Positions 1 through 7,667 are shown, numbered from the stretch's first letter. The stretch is DNA of 11,631 nt from Paraktedonobacter sp035294465 (GCA_035294465.1 DATGKW010000080.1:1-11631), one strand, 5' to 3'. Numbers and translations are program-made. The notes: generated by a model not told the origin, from the letters alone.

Positions 1-859
1 CACCGGACTTAAAGACCGTCGGCGATTGTTTCTCCTCAACGTGCCAGAAACCGGGCAGGCTGGGTTTCTCCGGGCGACCCGTCGTTACATGGAAAGCCTT
101 CACCAGCTTGCCATGATCGTAAACACGCAGAACCTCCTCACCTAGCGAGACAACGACAACTTTCTGATTGAAAACATTGTAATGCTGCATAAGCTGAACA
201 TCGGTCGCATGCGGCTTGTCCCAGGGAGTTTTGTCGCTCGCATTTGCCTGGTAAGCCTGAAAATTCACCAGGAACATATCGGCGTCCTGGACGGCGTGCA
301 AGTAATCGGTAGCGGTCTTTGCGCCGGAAAGGTCATCCTGGACAAAGCCATCGACGCCATCCGGGCCATACTCATAGCCAAGCTGATAGGTTGTGCCATT
401 GTAGTCATCATGATACGTGTGAGTTTTGCCCCACGCGCTAGCTTGTTGCGACAACTGCTTTTCCAGGCTGGTGGCCTCAGTTTTAAGAGTCGCGAACCTG
501 ATGCTCTTCACATGCTGATCCACTGTCTGTAAAACACCCTGATAAACATCGGCGCTCTGCGCGGCCTCCAGGGCCTTCTGGTCATGCGTATACTCCAGAT
601 GATAGGTGCTCGTCCCTGCCTGGTACTGCTCCAACAACCCAATCCATTGCCGAAATGTTGCCAGTTGCAATTGCCCTTGCTCCTTCTGAAGCGCGCTGAC
701 CGCCTCTATATCGCTCTCCTTATGGTTCTTGACAACGGAATTACTGGAACCACTACACGCGCTGAGCAAAAGTAGGCAGCCAACGAGAAAACCGGTAATC
801 AGGCCAGGCCGCTTTGGCCTGGCTCGCTGCCTCGTATGTGGTCGAAAGAAATGACGCAT
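1..859 (-). CDS. L,D-transpeptidase (YkuD family) lipoprotein, C-terminus cut off by window edge
   Basis: The minus frame is open from an ATG at 859 to the left edge, giving 286 residues with no stop. The start is supported by AGGAAGAG at 863-870. A basic N-terminus (MRHFFRPHTRQRARPKR) leads into a hydrophobic stretch and a lipobox LLSAC with the lipidated Cys at residue 35, so it should be an exported, lipid-anchored protein. Residues about 40-230 are helical and Gln/Ala-rich and I do not recognise them as a named domain. From about residue 232 the sequence matches the start of the ErfK/YbiS/YcfS/YnhG (YkuD) fold: a KVVVVSLGEEVLRVYDHGKL strand pair followed by VTTGRP and LPGFWHV. Members of this family form 3-3 peptidoglycan cross-links using a catalytic Cys, with a His nearby; that part lies beyond the window, so activity cannot be judged. 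The gene diverges from pckA. Confidence 0.85.
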   Translation of the reverse strand, partial: MRHFFRPHTRQRARPKRPGLITGFLVGCLLLLSACSGSSNSVVKNHKESDIEAVSALQKEQGQLQLATFRQWIGLLEQYQAGTSTYHLEYTHDQKALEAAQSADVYQGVLQTVDQHVKSIRFATLKTEATSLEKQLSQQASAWGKTHTYHDDYNGTTYQLGYEYGPDGVDGFVQDDLSGAKTATDYLHAVQDADMFLVNFQAYQANASDKTPWDKPHATDVQLMQHYNVFNQKVVVVSLGEEVLRVYDHGKLVKAFHVTTGRPEKPSLPGFWHVEEKQSPTVFKSG

Positions 860-928
860 GTGCTCTTCCTTTCCATAGAACTACAACAGATAAAAATGTT
901 GATGTGACTATATGCTATCTACCTCCAT

Positions 929-958
929 AATACACCTCAGCTTGCATATTTATGTCAA
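929..958 (-). promoter_or_regulatory. Candidate sigma-70-type promoter for the lipoprotein gene
   Basis: Read on the minus strand, a perfect -35 box TTGACA (953-958) is followed after 18 bp by TGTATT (929-934). An overlapping TATTAT (927-932) lies 2 bp further on, with a 20-bp spacer. Transcription would begin roughly 55-65 nt upstream of the ATG at 859. The -35 is strong and the -10 only fair. Confidence 0.45.
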
Positions 959-1256
959 AATGTATCATTCTGGATATATCTACAAGAAGAGTAAAATATA
1001 CTTTGATAGGAATAGAAGCAGAACAATATTTTAGACGAAAAAGAGCGTGGAAGCTCATCCTTGCTAGCATTGAAAAATTCTCAGTAATCTATAACTCTGG
1101 CTTTATGATTCGAGCAGTATTTTTCTGCACAAACATCTGGCGAGAAACGCCCGCGCCGGATGAAACGCGCTCCTGAAGAGGAAGAATGATTGTTTTCCAC
1201 GAAGAGAGACGACGAGAGAGAAGCGAGCAAATTCAGGAACGCAGCAGAGAAGCGGC

Positions 1257-1284
1257 TTGCGAGAACCTCACAAATTCTGATAAA
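1257..1284 (+). promoter_or_regulatory. Weak candidate promoter for pckA
   Basis: TTGCGA (1257-1262) and GATAAA (1279-1284) are separated by 16 bp, each matching four of six consensus bases. This would give a leader of about 100 nt before the ATG at 1392. Other weak pairs exist in the AT-rich half upstream, so the assignment is tentative. Confidence 0.3.
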
Positions 1285-1391
1285 CTAACGTTTGGTAGGG
1301 AACAAGACGCACTGATGCATCGTTTATGGGCTGCGTATCGACACTGAGGTTCATCATTACGCGCCTGCCCGGAGAAGGAGACAAGCAACCT

Positions 1392-2972
1392 ATGACTATG
1401 ATGATGAGCAGGAAGGCCCTGGAAGAATACGGGCTGGTCAACCTGGGCAATATTAACTGGAACTTGCCACCGGCTGCGCTTGTAGAACGCGCACTGGAGC
1501 GTAAAGAGGGTATGTTAGCTGCCAATGGAGCGTTCGCTGCCACAACGGGGTCGCATACAGGACGCTCGCCAAAAGATAAGTATATTGTTGCGCATGAAAA
1601 GTATGCTGAGAAAATCTGGTGGGGCGAGAACAATCATCCGATGGCGCAAGAATATTTTGCCGTAGTGCGCCAGAGCCTGTCCGCTTACTTGCAAGGGCGC
1701 GATGTATTCGTGCTCGACGCAGCAGCCGGAGCAGATCCACACTATCGCATGCCTATCCAAGTTATTACCGAACTGGCCTGGCATAACCTCTTCGCCCGCC
1801 AGCTCTTTCTCCGCGCCAACGAAAGCGACCTGACCAGCGAACGGCCAGGCTTTACCATCCTCTGCGTGCCCAATTTCCACACCGATCCACGCATCCATGG
1901 GACGCGCACCGAAACTGCGATTATTGTTGATTTCCAGGAGCGCCTGGTGCTGATCGCCGGCACGCATTACGCCGGTGAAATGAAAAAATCCATTTTTACG
2001 GTCCTCAATTTCATTTTACCCGCTGAGGGTGTGCTGCCCATGCACTGTTCCGCCAACATGGGGCCGGCAGGCGATGTGGCGCTCTTCTTTGGCCTCTCTG
2101 GCACCGGTAAGACCAGCCTCTCCGCTGATACCAGCCGGCGGCTGATCGGCGATGATGAGCACGGTTGGGGCGATCATGGCGTCTTCAATTTCGAGGGCGG
2201 CTGCTATGCCAAGTGTATCAATCTTTCGCAGAAATACGAGCCGCAGATCTGGAATGCGATCCGCTTTGGCGCGGTCTATGAGAACGTCGTACTCAAAGAG
2301 GACCGCGAGCCGGACTACACCGATGATTCGCTAACTGAGAATACCCGCGCCGCCTATCCAATCGACTTCATCGACAATGTCGTGCTGGAAGGCAGGGGCG
2401 GGCAACCCAAAGCAGTAATCTTTCTGACCGCCGACTCTTTTGGCGTGCTCCCCCCGATCTCGAAGCTGACAACCGAGCAGGCAATGTATTACTTCCTCTC
2501 CGGTTACACCAGCAAGCTAGCCGGCACCGAAGCCGGCGTAACCACACCACAGGCCACGTTTAGCTCCTGCTTTGGCGCAGCCTTCCTGCCTCTGCGCCCT
2601 GGAGAATACGCCAATCTGCTGCGCGAGCGCATCGAGAAGCACAACGTGCGCTGCTACCTCATTAACACTGGCTGGAGCGGCGGCCCCTACGGCACCGGCT
2701 CGCGCATCAATATCAACTATACCCGCTCGATGGTACGCGCGGTGATTAGCGGGGAGATCGAGAAAGTAGAAACTGTCACCGATCCGATTTTTGGCCTGAG
2801 CATGCCCACGGCCTGCCCCGATGTACCTGCCACTATCCTGATTCCGCGCAACACCTGGCCGGACAAAGAGGCTTATGATCGTATTGCGACGGACCTGGCC
2901 GGCCGCTTCAAGGAGAACTTCAAACAATTCACCCTCGTCGGTGACGATGTGCGCCGAGCTGGCCCACGCTAA
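1392..2972 (+). CDS. pckA: Phosphoenolpyruvate carboxykinase (ATP)
   Basis: The 526-residue product converts oxaloacetate and ATP to phosphoenolpyruvate, CO2 and ADP, the first committed step of gluconeogenesis in the cytoplasm (EC 4.1.1.49). Its length is normal for the ATP-dependent family. The substrate-binding GRSPKDKY motif is at residues 57-64. It is followed by the MKKS and MHCSAN segments, whose Lys and His bind the metal in characterised enzymes. The P-loop (kinase-1a) GLSGTGKTSLS is at 234-244, the kinase-2 motif LIGDDEHGW at 251-259, and the FNFEGGCYAK signature follows. The C-terminal adenine-binding part, including GSRININYTR, is intact. I prefer the ATG at 1392, which has AAGGAG at 1375-1380 (11-nt spacing). 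The in-frame upstream start at 1326 would add 22 residues unlike the family and has no ribosome binding site. No frameshift or missing key residue is seen. The gene stands alone. Confidence 0.97.
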   Translation: MTMMMSRKALEEYGLVNLGNINWNLPPAALVERALERKEGMLAANGAFAATTGSHTGRSPKDKYIVAHEKYAEKIWWGENNHPMAQEYFAVVRQSLSAYLQGRDVFVLDAAAGADPHYRMPIQVITELAWHNLFARQLFLRANESDLTSERPGFTILCVPNFHTDPRIHGTRTETAIIVDFQERLVLIAGTHYAGEMKKSIFTVLNFILPAEGVLPMHCSANMGPAGDVALFFGLSGTGKTSLSADTSRRLIGDDEHGWGDHGVFNFEGGCYAKCINLSQKYEPQIWNAIRFGAVYENVVLKEDREPDYTDDSLTENTRAAYPIDFIDNVVLEGRGGQPKAVIFLTADSFGVLPPISKLTTEQAMYYFLSGYTSKLAGTEAGVTTPQATFSSCFGAAFLPLRPGEYANLLRERIEKHNVRCYLINTGWSGGPYGTGSRININYTRSMVRAVISGEIEKVETVTDPIFGLSMPTACPDVPATILIPRNTWPDKEAYDRIATDLAGRFKENFKQFTLVGDDVRRAGPR

Positions 2973-3190
2973 GCATTCCTTGCATGATGCAGCCAAGCGA
3001 CGGGAAAGGGAGTCGGAGGCAAGACAGAAAACCGTGCATTACATACACGAGAACCGCCAGAGAGGGCCGATTTATCGTGTCTTTTCCCGATTGATCGGGG
3101 AACGCCTGCCTTACACGAATGTTATGTTAAGCTGTACCTGCCGGCGGATGTGACGGGCATTTCATCGTAACGGCAGACCGATCAGGTGAT

Positions 3191-3225
3191 GAGCGGCTCA
3201 CGCTGAAGCGTGGTAGTGTACGCTC
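3191..3225. repeat. Nested inverted repeat downstream of pckA
   Basis: A perfect 6-bp inverted repeat CACGCT-GA-AGCGTG (3199-3212) lies inside an outer GAGCG (3191-3195) / CGCTC (3221-3225) pair. It could fold as a hairpin or be a protein-binding site. No T-tract follows directly, so it does not look like a standard intrinsic terminator. Confidence 0.4.
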
Positions 3226-3456
3226 AAATAACTATCTATGGCGATTTATCGTTATTTCATGCAAAAGCACATATTTTTTTTCTGATTCAATCACTCATGT
3301 AGTTGGAGTCAATGGAGCTTGCCTCCGGCTCTCTCTGCCGCTTCTCCGACTGGTCGAGAATATACAACCAACGTTCAAAATGCTTGCTTTGGCCCATCAC
3401 AATAGGACCATCTGCATGCCGCTTGCCTGTTTATCTGGCATATGCGATAATTCCGC

Positions 3457-3486
3457 TTGATCCTGACCGTTTATTTACTCTATATC
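3457..3486 (+). promoter_or_regulatory. Candidate promoter for the baseplate J-like gene
   Basis: TTGATC (3457-3462) and TATATC (3481-3486) are 18 bp apart, four of six matches each, predicting a start near 3493 and a leader of about 50 nt. The exact 11-mer CCGCTTGATCC occurs at 3453-3463, overlapping the -35, and again at 3494-3504, at the predicted start, 41 bp on. This could be an operator pair. Confidence 0.35.
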
Positions 3487-3542
3487 TTTCTAACCGCTTG
3501 ATCCCTGGCTATCCAGGCTCTTGTTTCTTGAGGTATTTTAAG

Positions 3543-5600
3543 ATGAGACAAAACGATGGCAGCGAGCTTCTTGGTCCAAACGACCCTCGCAATCTCGTAA
3601 TCGGCATCATCCATGTTTCCCCCAACGATGACCGCCAGAGCGTTATTACTGCAATTGCTACTCAGGATAAGCTAGGTCGCGACCAGATTGTCCTGGACCT
3701 GCCCGCCCAGAATAAAGCGTTTAAGAGCGCGGTTGATTTCGAGGGCCTGCACCACATGGCCAGCGAGATTGAAGCGACGATTGTGCTGGTCGCGCCAGAA
3801 AGATCGAAAATTGCAAATCTAGCCAGAAAAGAGAATTTTACCGTCTACCCCTCTCTAGAAGAGCTTGCCTCCGCCGAATTTCCACCTCTGGAACCCAAAG
3901 AGGCCGAGAATCAGGCAAACGGCTATAGTACAGGTGCAGCTTCTACGACGGAGAATCAGGCAGGCCAGGAAGATCCTGCTGCTGCACCTGCCCCTCCGCC
4001 GGTCCAGCCTCCTCCTGACACGCCGCTCAGCCAGGCCCAGGTCCCTACTACTGGCCTTCCGCCGGTCCAGCCTCCTCCTGACACGCCGCTCAGCCAGGCC
4101 CAGGTCCCCACTACTGGCCTTCCGCCGGTCCAGCCTCCTCCTGACACGCCACTCAGCCAGGCCCAGGTCCCCACTACTGGCCTTCCGCCGGTCCAGCCTC
4201 CTCCTGAGGAGGACGAGACGCCTACTGATCCAGCGATGAAGCAAGCAAGCATCCCTGCGCCGACCGGCACGCAGGACCGCAATGGCCAGCAAGCAGCGGA
4301 TAGAGGGGCAGCAGCGGGGATGTATCTGCCGGTCCCGATGCCCGCCGACTCAAACGCACTGGTCCCTTCCAGTTCGCAGCTTCCCATGTACTACGAGCCA
4401 ATCGAACAACCACCGCGCCGCCGTTCGTGGCGGGGCCTGATCATCACAGTGGTTATTATTCTTGTGTTAATCGGCCTGGGTGTGTTGTTCTATCGCCCCA
4501 TTCTCGACCTGATCTTCCCGCCGACCGCGACGGTGACAATCATCCCCGCCAGCCAGCAGGTCCAACATACCTATCAGATAACCGCCGTGCTGGGCGTACC
4601 CGATCCCACCAGGAACCAGGTAGATGCGCGTGGGCTCTATGCCAATTCGCAGACGCAGAGCCAGACGGTCAAAGCCACCGGGCAGGGCAGCACTCCTGGC
4701 AGACAGGCACAGGGGACATTGACTTACTATAATACCTCGACCGCGACCCAGACTATTCCAGCAGGCACGGTGATTTTTGATCCCAACGGCATCGCAGTGG
4801 TCAACGACGACACCATCACCTTACCCGCGCTCAATCCAGCTGCCGGCCTGGGTAGCGTGACAGACGCAGCTCATACCGTGAACGTGGGAAGCGCGCAAAA
4901 CATTCCGGCCAACGACTTTAACGATCAAGCCTGCTGTGGCGAGGGTATCTATGTCAGTAACACGGTAGCCTTCACCGGTGGTCAAGATGCGCAGACGTTT
5001 ACGTATGTTCAGCAAAGCGATATCGATGGCGTGGTACAATCGCTGAGTAGCTCGCTGACTCAACAGGCAACCGCGAATTTGCAAGGCCAGGTGCGCACAA
5101 ACGAAAAGCCGGTAGGCAAACCGCACTGCACTCCCCAGGAAACGAGCAATCACCAGGCAGGCGCGCGGGCCAGCACAGTTACGGTCAGCGTTACCGTCAG
5201 TTGCGTAGCCGAGGTCTACGATATGCAAGCGGTACAGGCGCTGGCAACCAACGAACTCACCCAGGATGCCAGCAAAAATCCTGGTCCGGCCTATGCTCCC
5301 GTGGGCGATATCGTCACGCAGGTAGTACAGGCTACTCCTGATAAAAGCGGCAACATTCTCCTGGCAGTCAAGGCCGGAGGAACCTGGGCCTACCAGTTTA
5401 CCCCTGCTCAGCGCCAGCATTTCGCCAACCTGATCGCAGGCAAGAGCAGCCAGGACGCCAAAGCTATCCTGCAAAAACAAACAGGTGTCGCCCCCAACGG
5501 AGTCGCCATTACCCTGACCGGCGTGGGCGTCACTACTCTCCCGGACGACACCAGCCGCATTACCATTGATATCGAGGCAGTGCAGAGCCCGCGCTCGTAA
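3543..5600 (+). CDS. Single-pass membrane protein with baseplate J/gp47-like extracellular domain
   Basis: The start is set at the ATG at 3543, which has GAGG at 3530-3533 (9-nt spacing); the product is 685 residues. Residues about 15-112 form a small alpha/beta domain (NLVIGIIHVSPNDD, DQIVLDLP, ATIVLVAPERSKIANLARK). Residues about 115-295 are a Pro/Gln-rich linker containing three 21-residue repeats (about 152-214) that end in a partial fourth. Residues about 296-321 are one membrane helix, preceded by PPRRRSW, so the N-terminus should be inside. The remaining 365 residues, outside, contain QAQGTLTYYNTSTATQTIPAGTVI, the pattern that usually earns the 'baseplate J/gp47 family' label in Chloroflexota and Patescibacteria proteins. 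Nothing phage-like surrounds it, so that label describes fold similarity and not a tail function. A role in surface structure or signalling across the membrane is possible but unproven. The gene converges on the peptidase gene 20 bp away. Confidence 0.72.
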   Translation: MRQNDGSELLGPNDPRNLVIGIIHVSPNDDRQSVITAIATQDKLGRDQIVLDLPAQNKAFKSAVDFEGLHHMASEIEATIVLVAPERSKIANLARKENFTVYPSLEELASAEFPPLEPKEAENQANGYSTGAASTTENQAGQEDPAAAPAPPPVQPPPDTPLSQAQVPTTGLPPVQPPPDTPLSQAQVPTTGLPPVQPPPDTPLSQAQVPTTGLPPVQPPPEEDETPTDPAMKQASIPAPTGTQDRNGQQAADRGAAAGMYLPVPMPADSNALVPSSSQLPMYYEPIEQPPRRRSWRGLIITVVIILVLIGLGVLFYRPILDLIFPPTATVTIIPASQQVQHTYQITAVLGVPDPTRNQVDARGLYANSQTQSQTVKATGQGSTPGRQAQGTLTYYNTSTATQTIPAGTVIFDPNGIAVVNDDTITLPALNPAAGLGSVTDAAHTVNVGSAQNIPANDFNDQACCGEGIYVSNTVAFTGGQDAQTFTYVQQSDIDGVVQSLSSSLTQQATANLQGQVRTNEKPVGKPHCTPQETSNHQAGARASTVTVSVTVSCVAEVYDMQAVQALATNELTQDASKNPGPAYAPVGDIVTQVVQATPDKSGNILLAVKAGGTWAYQFTPAQRQHFANLIAGKSSQDAKAILQKQTGVAPNGVAITLTGVGVTTLPDDTSRITIDIEAVQSPRS
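3996..4207 (+). repeat. 63-bp coding tandem repeat, three full copies plus 23 bp
   Basis: Units begin at 3996, 4059, 4122 and 4185 (the last partial), each opening with CCGCCGGTCCAGCCTCCTCC. The full copies differ at only two positions: T/C in the GTCCCYACTAC segment, and G/A in the CCRCTCAGCC segment of copy three. Each unit encodes the 21-residue block PPVQPPPDTPLSQAQVPTTG plus a Leu. The period is a multiple of three, so copy-number change keeps the reading frame. Near identity, including silent sites, points to recent duplication or slippage. Confidence 0.95.
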
Positions 5601-5620
5601 GGTTTTTTCTTATTCCTATC

Positions 5621-7546
5621 CTAAAGGAACGCCGGCTCTGTCATCTGTGAAATGCACGAACTATCAGGCGCTTGATAGGGATTATCTTCAAAGGCCGCGA
5701 TAATTTGATCGGAGCAATCCGAGCTATATTCCTGGCCGTGTCCCTGGCCGGGGAAAGTAAAGAGGTAGCTATGGCTCAGATGGCTGGCCGTGTCCTGGGC
5801 ATTGGCGGGCGGCGTAATCGGATCATACTCGCCGGCGAGCACCAGCGTTGGTAAACTGCTGACAACCGGCTGCTTCTGTGCCGCCGGCACCGGCTGGACC
5901 TTCCAGAACTGGCACACGCTATACTCCTCCTCCTCGCCCTCCTGCCCAAAAACCTTCGCAATCTGCGGCGCGACGCCTTGCTCCGAATTAGTGATATCCT
6001 GCTGCGTTATGAACGGATAATCCTCGCTGCATTCGGTGGAGTAGAATAGCCCATCGCTGATGGTATCGTCAAAGCCAACTTCCCCGTAGATTTCCGAGAG
6101 TTGAGTATAATCGTGATTCTTGATCTGGTAAATCGTCTGCGGCAGCGCCGGAATAATGGACGTAGCATAGAGCGAGCTAAAGAGCCAGCCAACCAGATCA
6201 TCGCCCGCAAACGAGGAGATCGTATACTGTTTGTTGGTCGTGAGATCAACAGTACTGAAGCTAATAGGATGAGCGTTCAATTGTGCTACCAGGTTATAGA
6301 AAACGCTTTGCAGGTTGGGATACCTGGCGTTGCAATTCGGGTCCCTGGCACAACCTTGAAAAAGCACAGTAAAGACGCGCTGCGCGTCTGAAGGAAGCTG
6401 GGTGCGATTGTCCTGGGGTGGATAAACCGAATCTAGCACCACAGCATGCACAACCGATGGATAGAGGCGCATCACAGTCAGCGCCAGGCGCGTACCGTAG
6501 GAGACGCCATAGATTGTCATCTGTTTGTAGCCCAGAGCATGCACAATATCGGCTACATCGGCAGCGTTCTGCAAGGTATTAAAGCTGCTCAGGTCAATGC
6601 CCGATGAAACCAGGCGGGTATAGCACGCCTGCGCAGCCTGCTCGTAGGTCTGCTGGCTGCCCGCAGCTGAGTCTTGCTGAAGCGCGATCAATTCTGGGCA
6701 CTTCAACGAAGGCGTAGAGTAGCCGGTCCCGCGCTGATCGAACATGATCAGATCGTGATCGAAATACTTGAAAAAGAGGCTGTTATAGTTGGCGGCGGTG
6801 ACATACTGCGCCCAATCGGAGAGTGAGGGGCCGCCGGGACCGCCTTCGAGGCGCAGGACAGGATCGGGATCGACGCTGTGCAGATATTTTGGCGATCTAA
6901 AGATCGCGACGGCCAGTTTTACTGTCTTGCCATCATTGGTGCCGCGATCCTCTGGCACGGTCACATAACCACAGCTGAGTTGCTGCCCCTCAACGATGCC
7001 TGCACCCGGCTGGAATGGGCACGGAGCAGCCTGGAAAGCCGAGGTAGGTTTGCCCAGTTGTCCCGCGGGAGTGCTGGCAGGCGCGTGCGTGGTCGGCGTG
7101 GGAGTTGAACCGGGCACGCGGGCGAGCGAGATCGTTGCAAACATCACAGCCAGTACGACGACCGCCGCGAGAACTATCCCGGCGATAGCCAATCCACCCA
7201 GCCGGCGAGGCCGCAGCGGGACAGGCCACTGCATAAGCGGCGTAGTAATATCAGACGGCGGCACATAACCCAGGGGAAGTGGCACATAGCCAGGTGGCGG
7301 CGTCATCGGAATGTAACCCGGCTGCGCAGGCGGCGGAACATAGCCCGGAGGCAGTGACATGGAGCCAGACTGCGCATATCCCGGTGGCGGCGTTGCCGGG
7401 ATAGAGCCAGACTGCGGTGCAGATTCCTGATAGGCTGGCTCAATATAGGGGTTGACCGAACTTTGCTGTGCGGGTTTTTCTTGCGCGCCACGCTGCGGGG
7501 AGGGAGTCTCATCCGGCCCGGCATTCATTGAAGGATCATTTTGCAT
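5621..7546 (-). CDS. Membrane-anchored alpha/beta-hydrolase peptidase (S33, TAP-like)
   Basis: The 641-residue product is predicted to be a serine aminopeptidase of the proline iminopeptidase/tripeptidyl aminopeptidase group, acting outside the membrane. Residues 1-110 are Pro/Gln-rich with five PPGY-like repeats (about 54-94). RPRR precedes a membrane helix at about 117-143, so the tail should be inside and the enzyme outside. The hydrolase domain has the EGGPGG oxyanion-loop motif at 234-239, DQRGTGYS at 270-277, nucleophile Ser349 in GVSYG, Asp575 in LAGEYDPITPP and His603 in GQGHG. The C-terminal part fits the TAP-like domain. All ten Cys are on the predicted outer side, which would suit disulfides. 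The start is the ATG at 7546 with GGAGAGG at 7558-7564; an in-frame TTG at 7600 lies inside the promoter spacer and is excluded if that promoter is used. The natural substrate is unknown. Confidence 0.9.
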   Translation of the reverse strand: MQNDPSMNAGPDETPSPQRGAQEKPAQQSSVNPYIEPAYQESAPQSGSIPATPPPGYAQSGSMSLPPGYVPPPAQPGYIPMTPPPGYVPLPLGYVPPSDITTPLMQWPVPLRPRRLGGLAIAGIVLAAVVVLAVMFATISLARVPGSTPTPTTHAPASTPAGQLGKPTSAFQAAPCPFQPGAGIVEGQQLSCGYVTVPEDRGTNDGKTVKLAVAIFRSPKYLHSVDPDPVLRLEGGPGGPSLSDWAQYVTAANYNSLFFKYFDHDLIMFDQRGTGYSTPSLKCPELIALQQDSAAGSQQTYEQAAQACYTRLVSSGIDLSSFNTLQNAADVADIVHALGYKQMTIYGVSYGTRLALTVMRLYPSVVHAVVLDSVYPPQDNRTQLPSDAQRVFTVLFQGCARDPNCNARYPNLQSVFYNLVAQLNAHPISFSTVDLTTNKQYTISSFAGDDLVGWLFSSLYATSIIPALPQTIYQIKNHDYTQLSEIYGEVGFDDTISDGLFYSTECSEDYPFITQQDITNSEQGVAPQIAKVFGQEGEEEEYSVCQFWKVQPVPAAQKQPVVSSLPTLVLAGEYDPITPPANAQDTASHLSHSYLFTFPGQGHGQEYSSDCSDQIIAAFEDNPYQAPDSSCISQMTEPAFL

Positions 7547-7590
7547 AACAATACGTGCCTCTCCAGACTTGTTCTGCTCTTTTAGGGTCG

Positions 7591-7620
7591 AGTATATCAA
7601 TGTATTTGAGCGAGTGTCAA
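7591..7620 (-). promoter_or_regulatory. Strong sigma-70-type promoter of the peptidase gene
   Basis: On the minus strand, TTGACA (7615-7620, perfect) and TATACT (7591-7596, five of six) are separated by 18 bp. Transcription should start near 7584, leaving a leader of about 38 nt before the ATG at 7546. The site also decides the start codon, because the in-frame TTG at 7600 would not be on the transcript. Confidence 0.7.
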
Positions 7621-7667
7621 GCGTTCGAGGTGGGTGAGCAAGGGAAAGAAAGAGCAGAGGCGGGATT

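Larger units (their letters stand above)
860..1391. other. Divergent intergenic region between lipoprotein gene and pckA
   Basis: This 532-bp stretch separates two divergent genes. Its left half (about 880-1135) is clearly AT-rich compared with the flanking genes. Its right half (about 1155-1262) is purine-rich on the plus strand, with many GAGA/GAAG runs. I see a promoter candidate on each strand. A 74-residue plus-strand frame at 952-1176 lacks a ribosome binding site and has no recognisable protein features, so I do not call it. I see no tRNA-like or clear terminator structure. Confidence 0.6.
2973..3542. other. 570-bp intergenic region between pckA and the baseplate J-like gene
   Basis: I see no gene here. 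It contains an inverted repeat (3199-3212), a short hairpin without a T-run (CCCGA/TCGGG, 3086-3099), a run of eight T at 3274-3281 not preceded by a strong stem, and a promoter candidate at 3457-3486 bracketed by an 11-bp direct repeat. The frame of the downstream gene remains open back to 3303, but that extension has no ribosome binding site and no protein-like pattern. No clear pckA terminator is visible. Confidence 0.6.

Noticed and set aside
952..1176. A 74-residue plus-strand reading frame in the AT-rich region.
   Set aside because: There is no ribosome binding site, no recognisable domain, and its start overlaps the -35 box of the minus-strand promoter.
1326..1391. A 22-residue N-terminal extension of pckA.
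   Set aside because: It lacks a ribosome binding site and family resemblance; the ATG at 1392 has AAGGAG and gives a normal length.
3086..3099. A hairpin CCCGA/TCGGG after pckA as terminator.
   Set aside because: The stem is 5 bp and no T-run follows on either strand.
3303..3542. An 80-residue N-terminal extension of the baseplate J-like protein.
   Set aside because: It has no ribosome binding site, is rich in residues unlike the domain that follows, and contains the promoter candidate; the ATG at 3543 has GAGG at good spacing.
3996..4207. A possible CRISPR-like repeat array.
   Set aside because: The copies are head-to-tail with no unique spacers and are in frame inside a gene.
3855..4413. 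Several long overlapping frames on both strands across the tandem repeat.
   Set aside because: The 63-bp period keeps every frame open; these are by-products of the repeat with low-complexity translations.
3543..5600. A prophage or contractile injection system suggested by the baseplate J-like domain.
   Set aside because: No other tail, capsid, integrase or lysis gene is present and the protein is membrane-anchored with a proline-rich linker.
5585..5608. An intrinsic terminator after the baseplate J-like gene: GAGC/GCTC stem and six T.
   Set aside because: The stem is only 4 bp, lies mostly inside the coding end and is 6 nt from the T-run, too weak to call.
7547..7600. A TTG start at 7600 for the peptidase.
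   Set aside because: It lies within the spacer of a near-consensus promoter, so it should not be transcribed.
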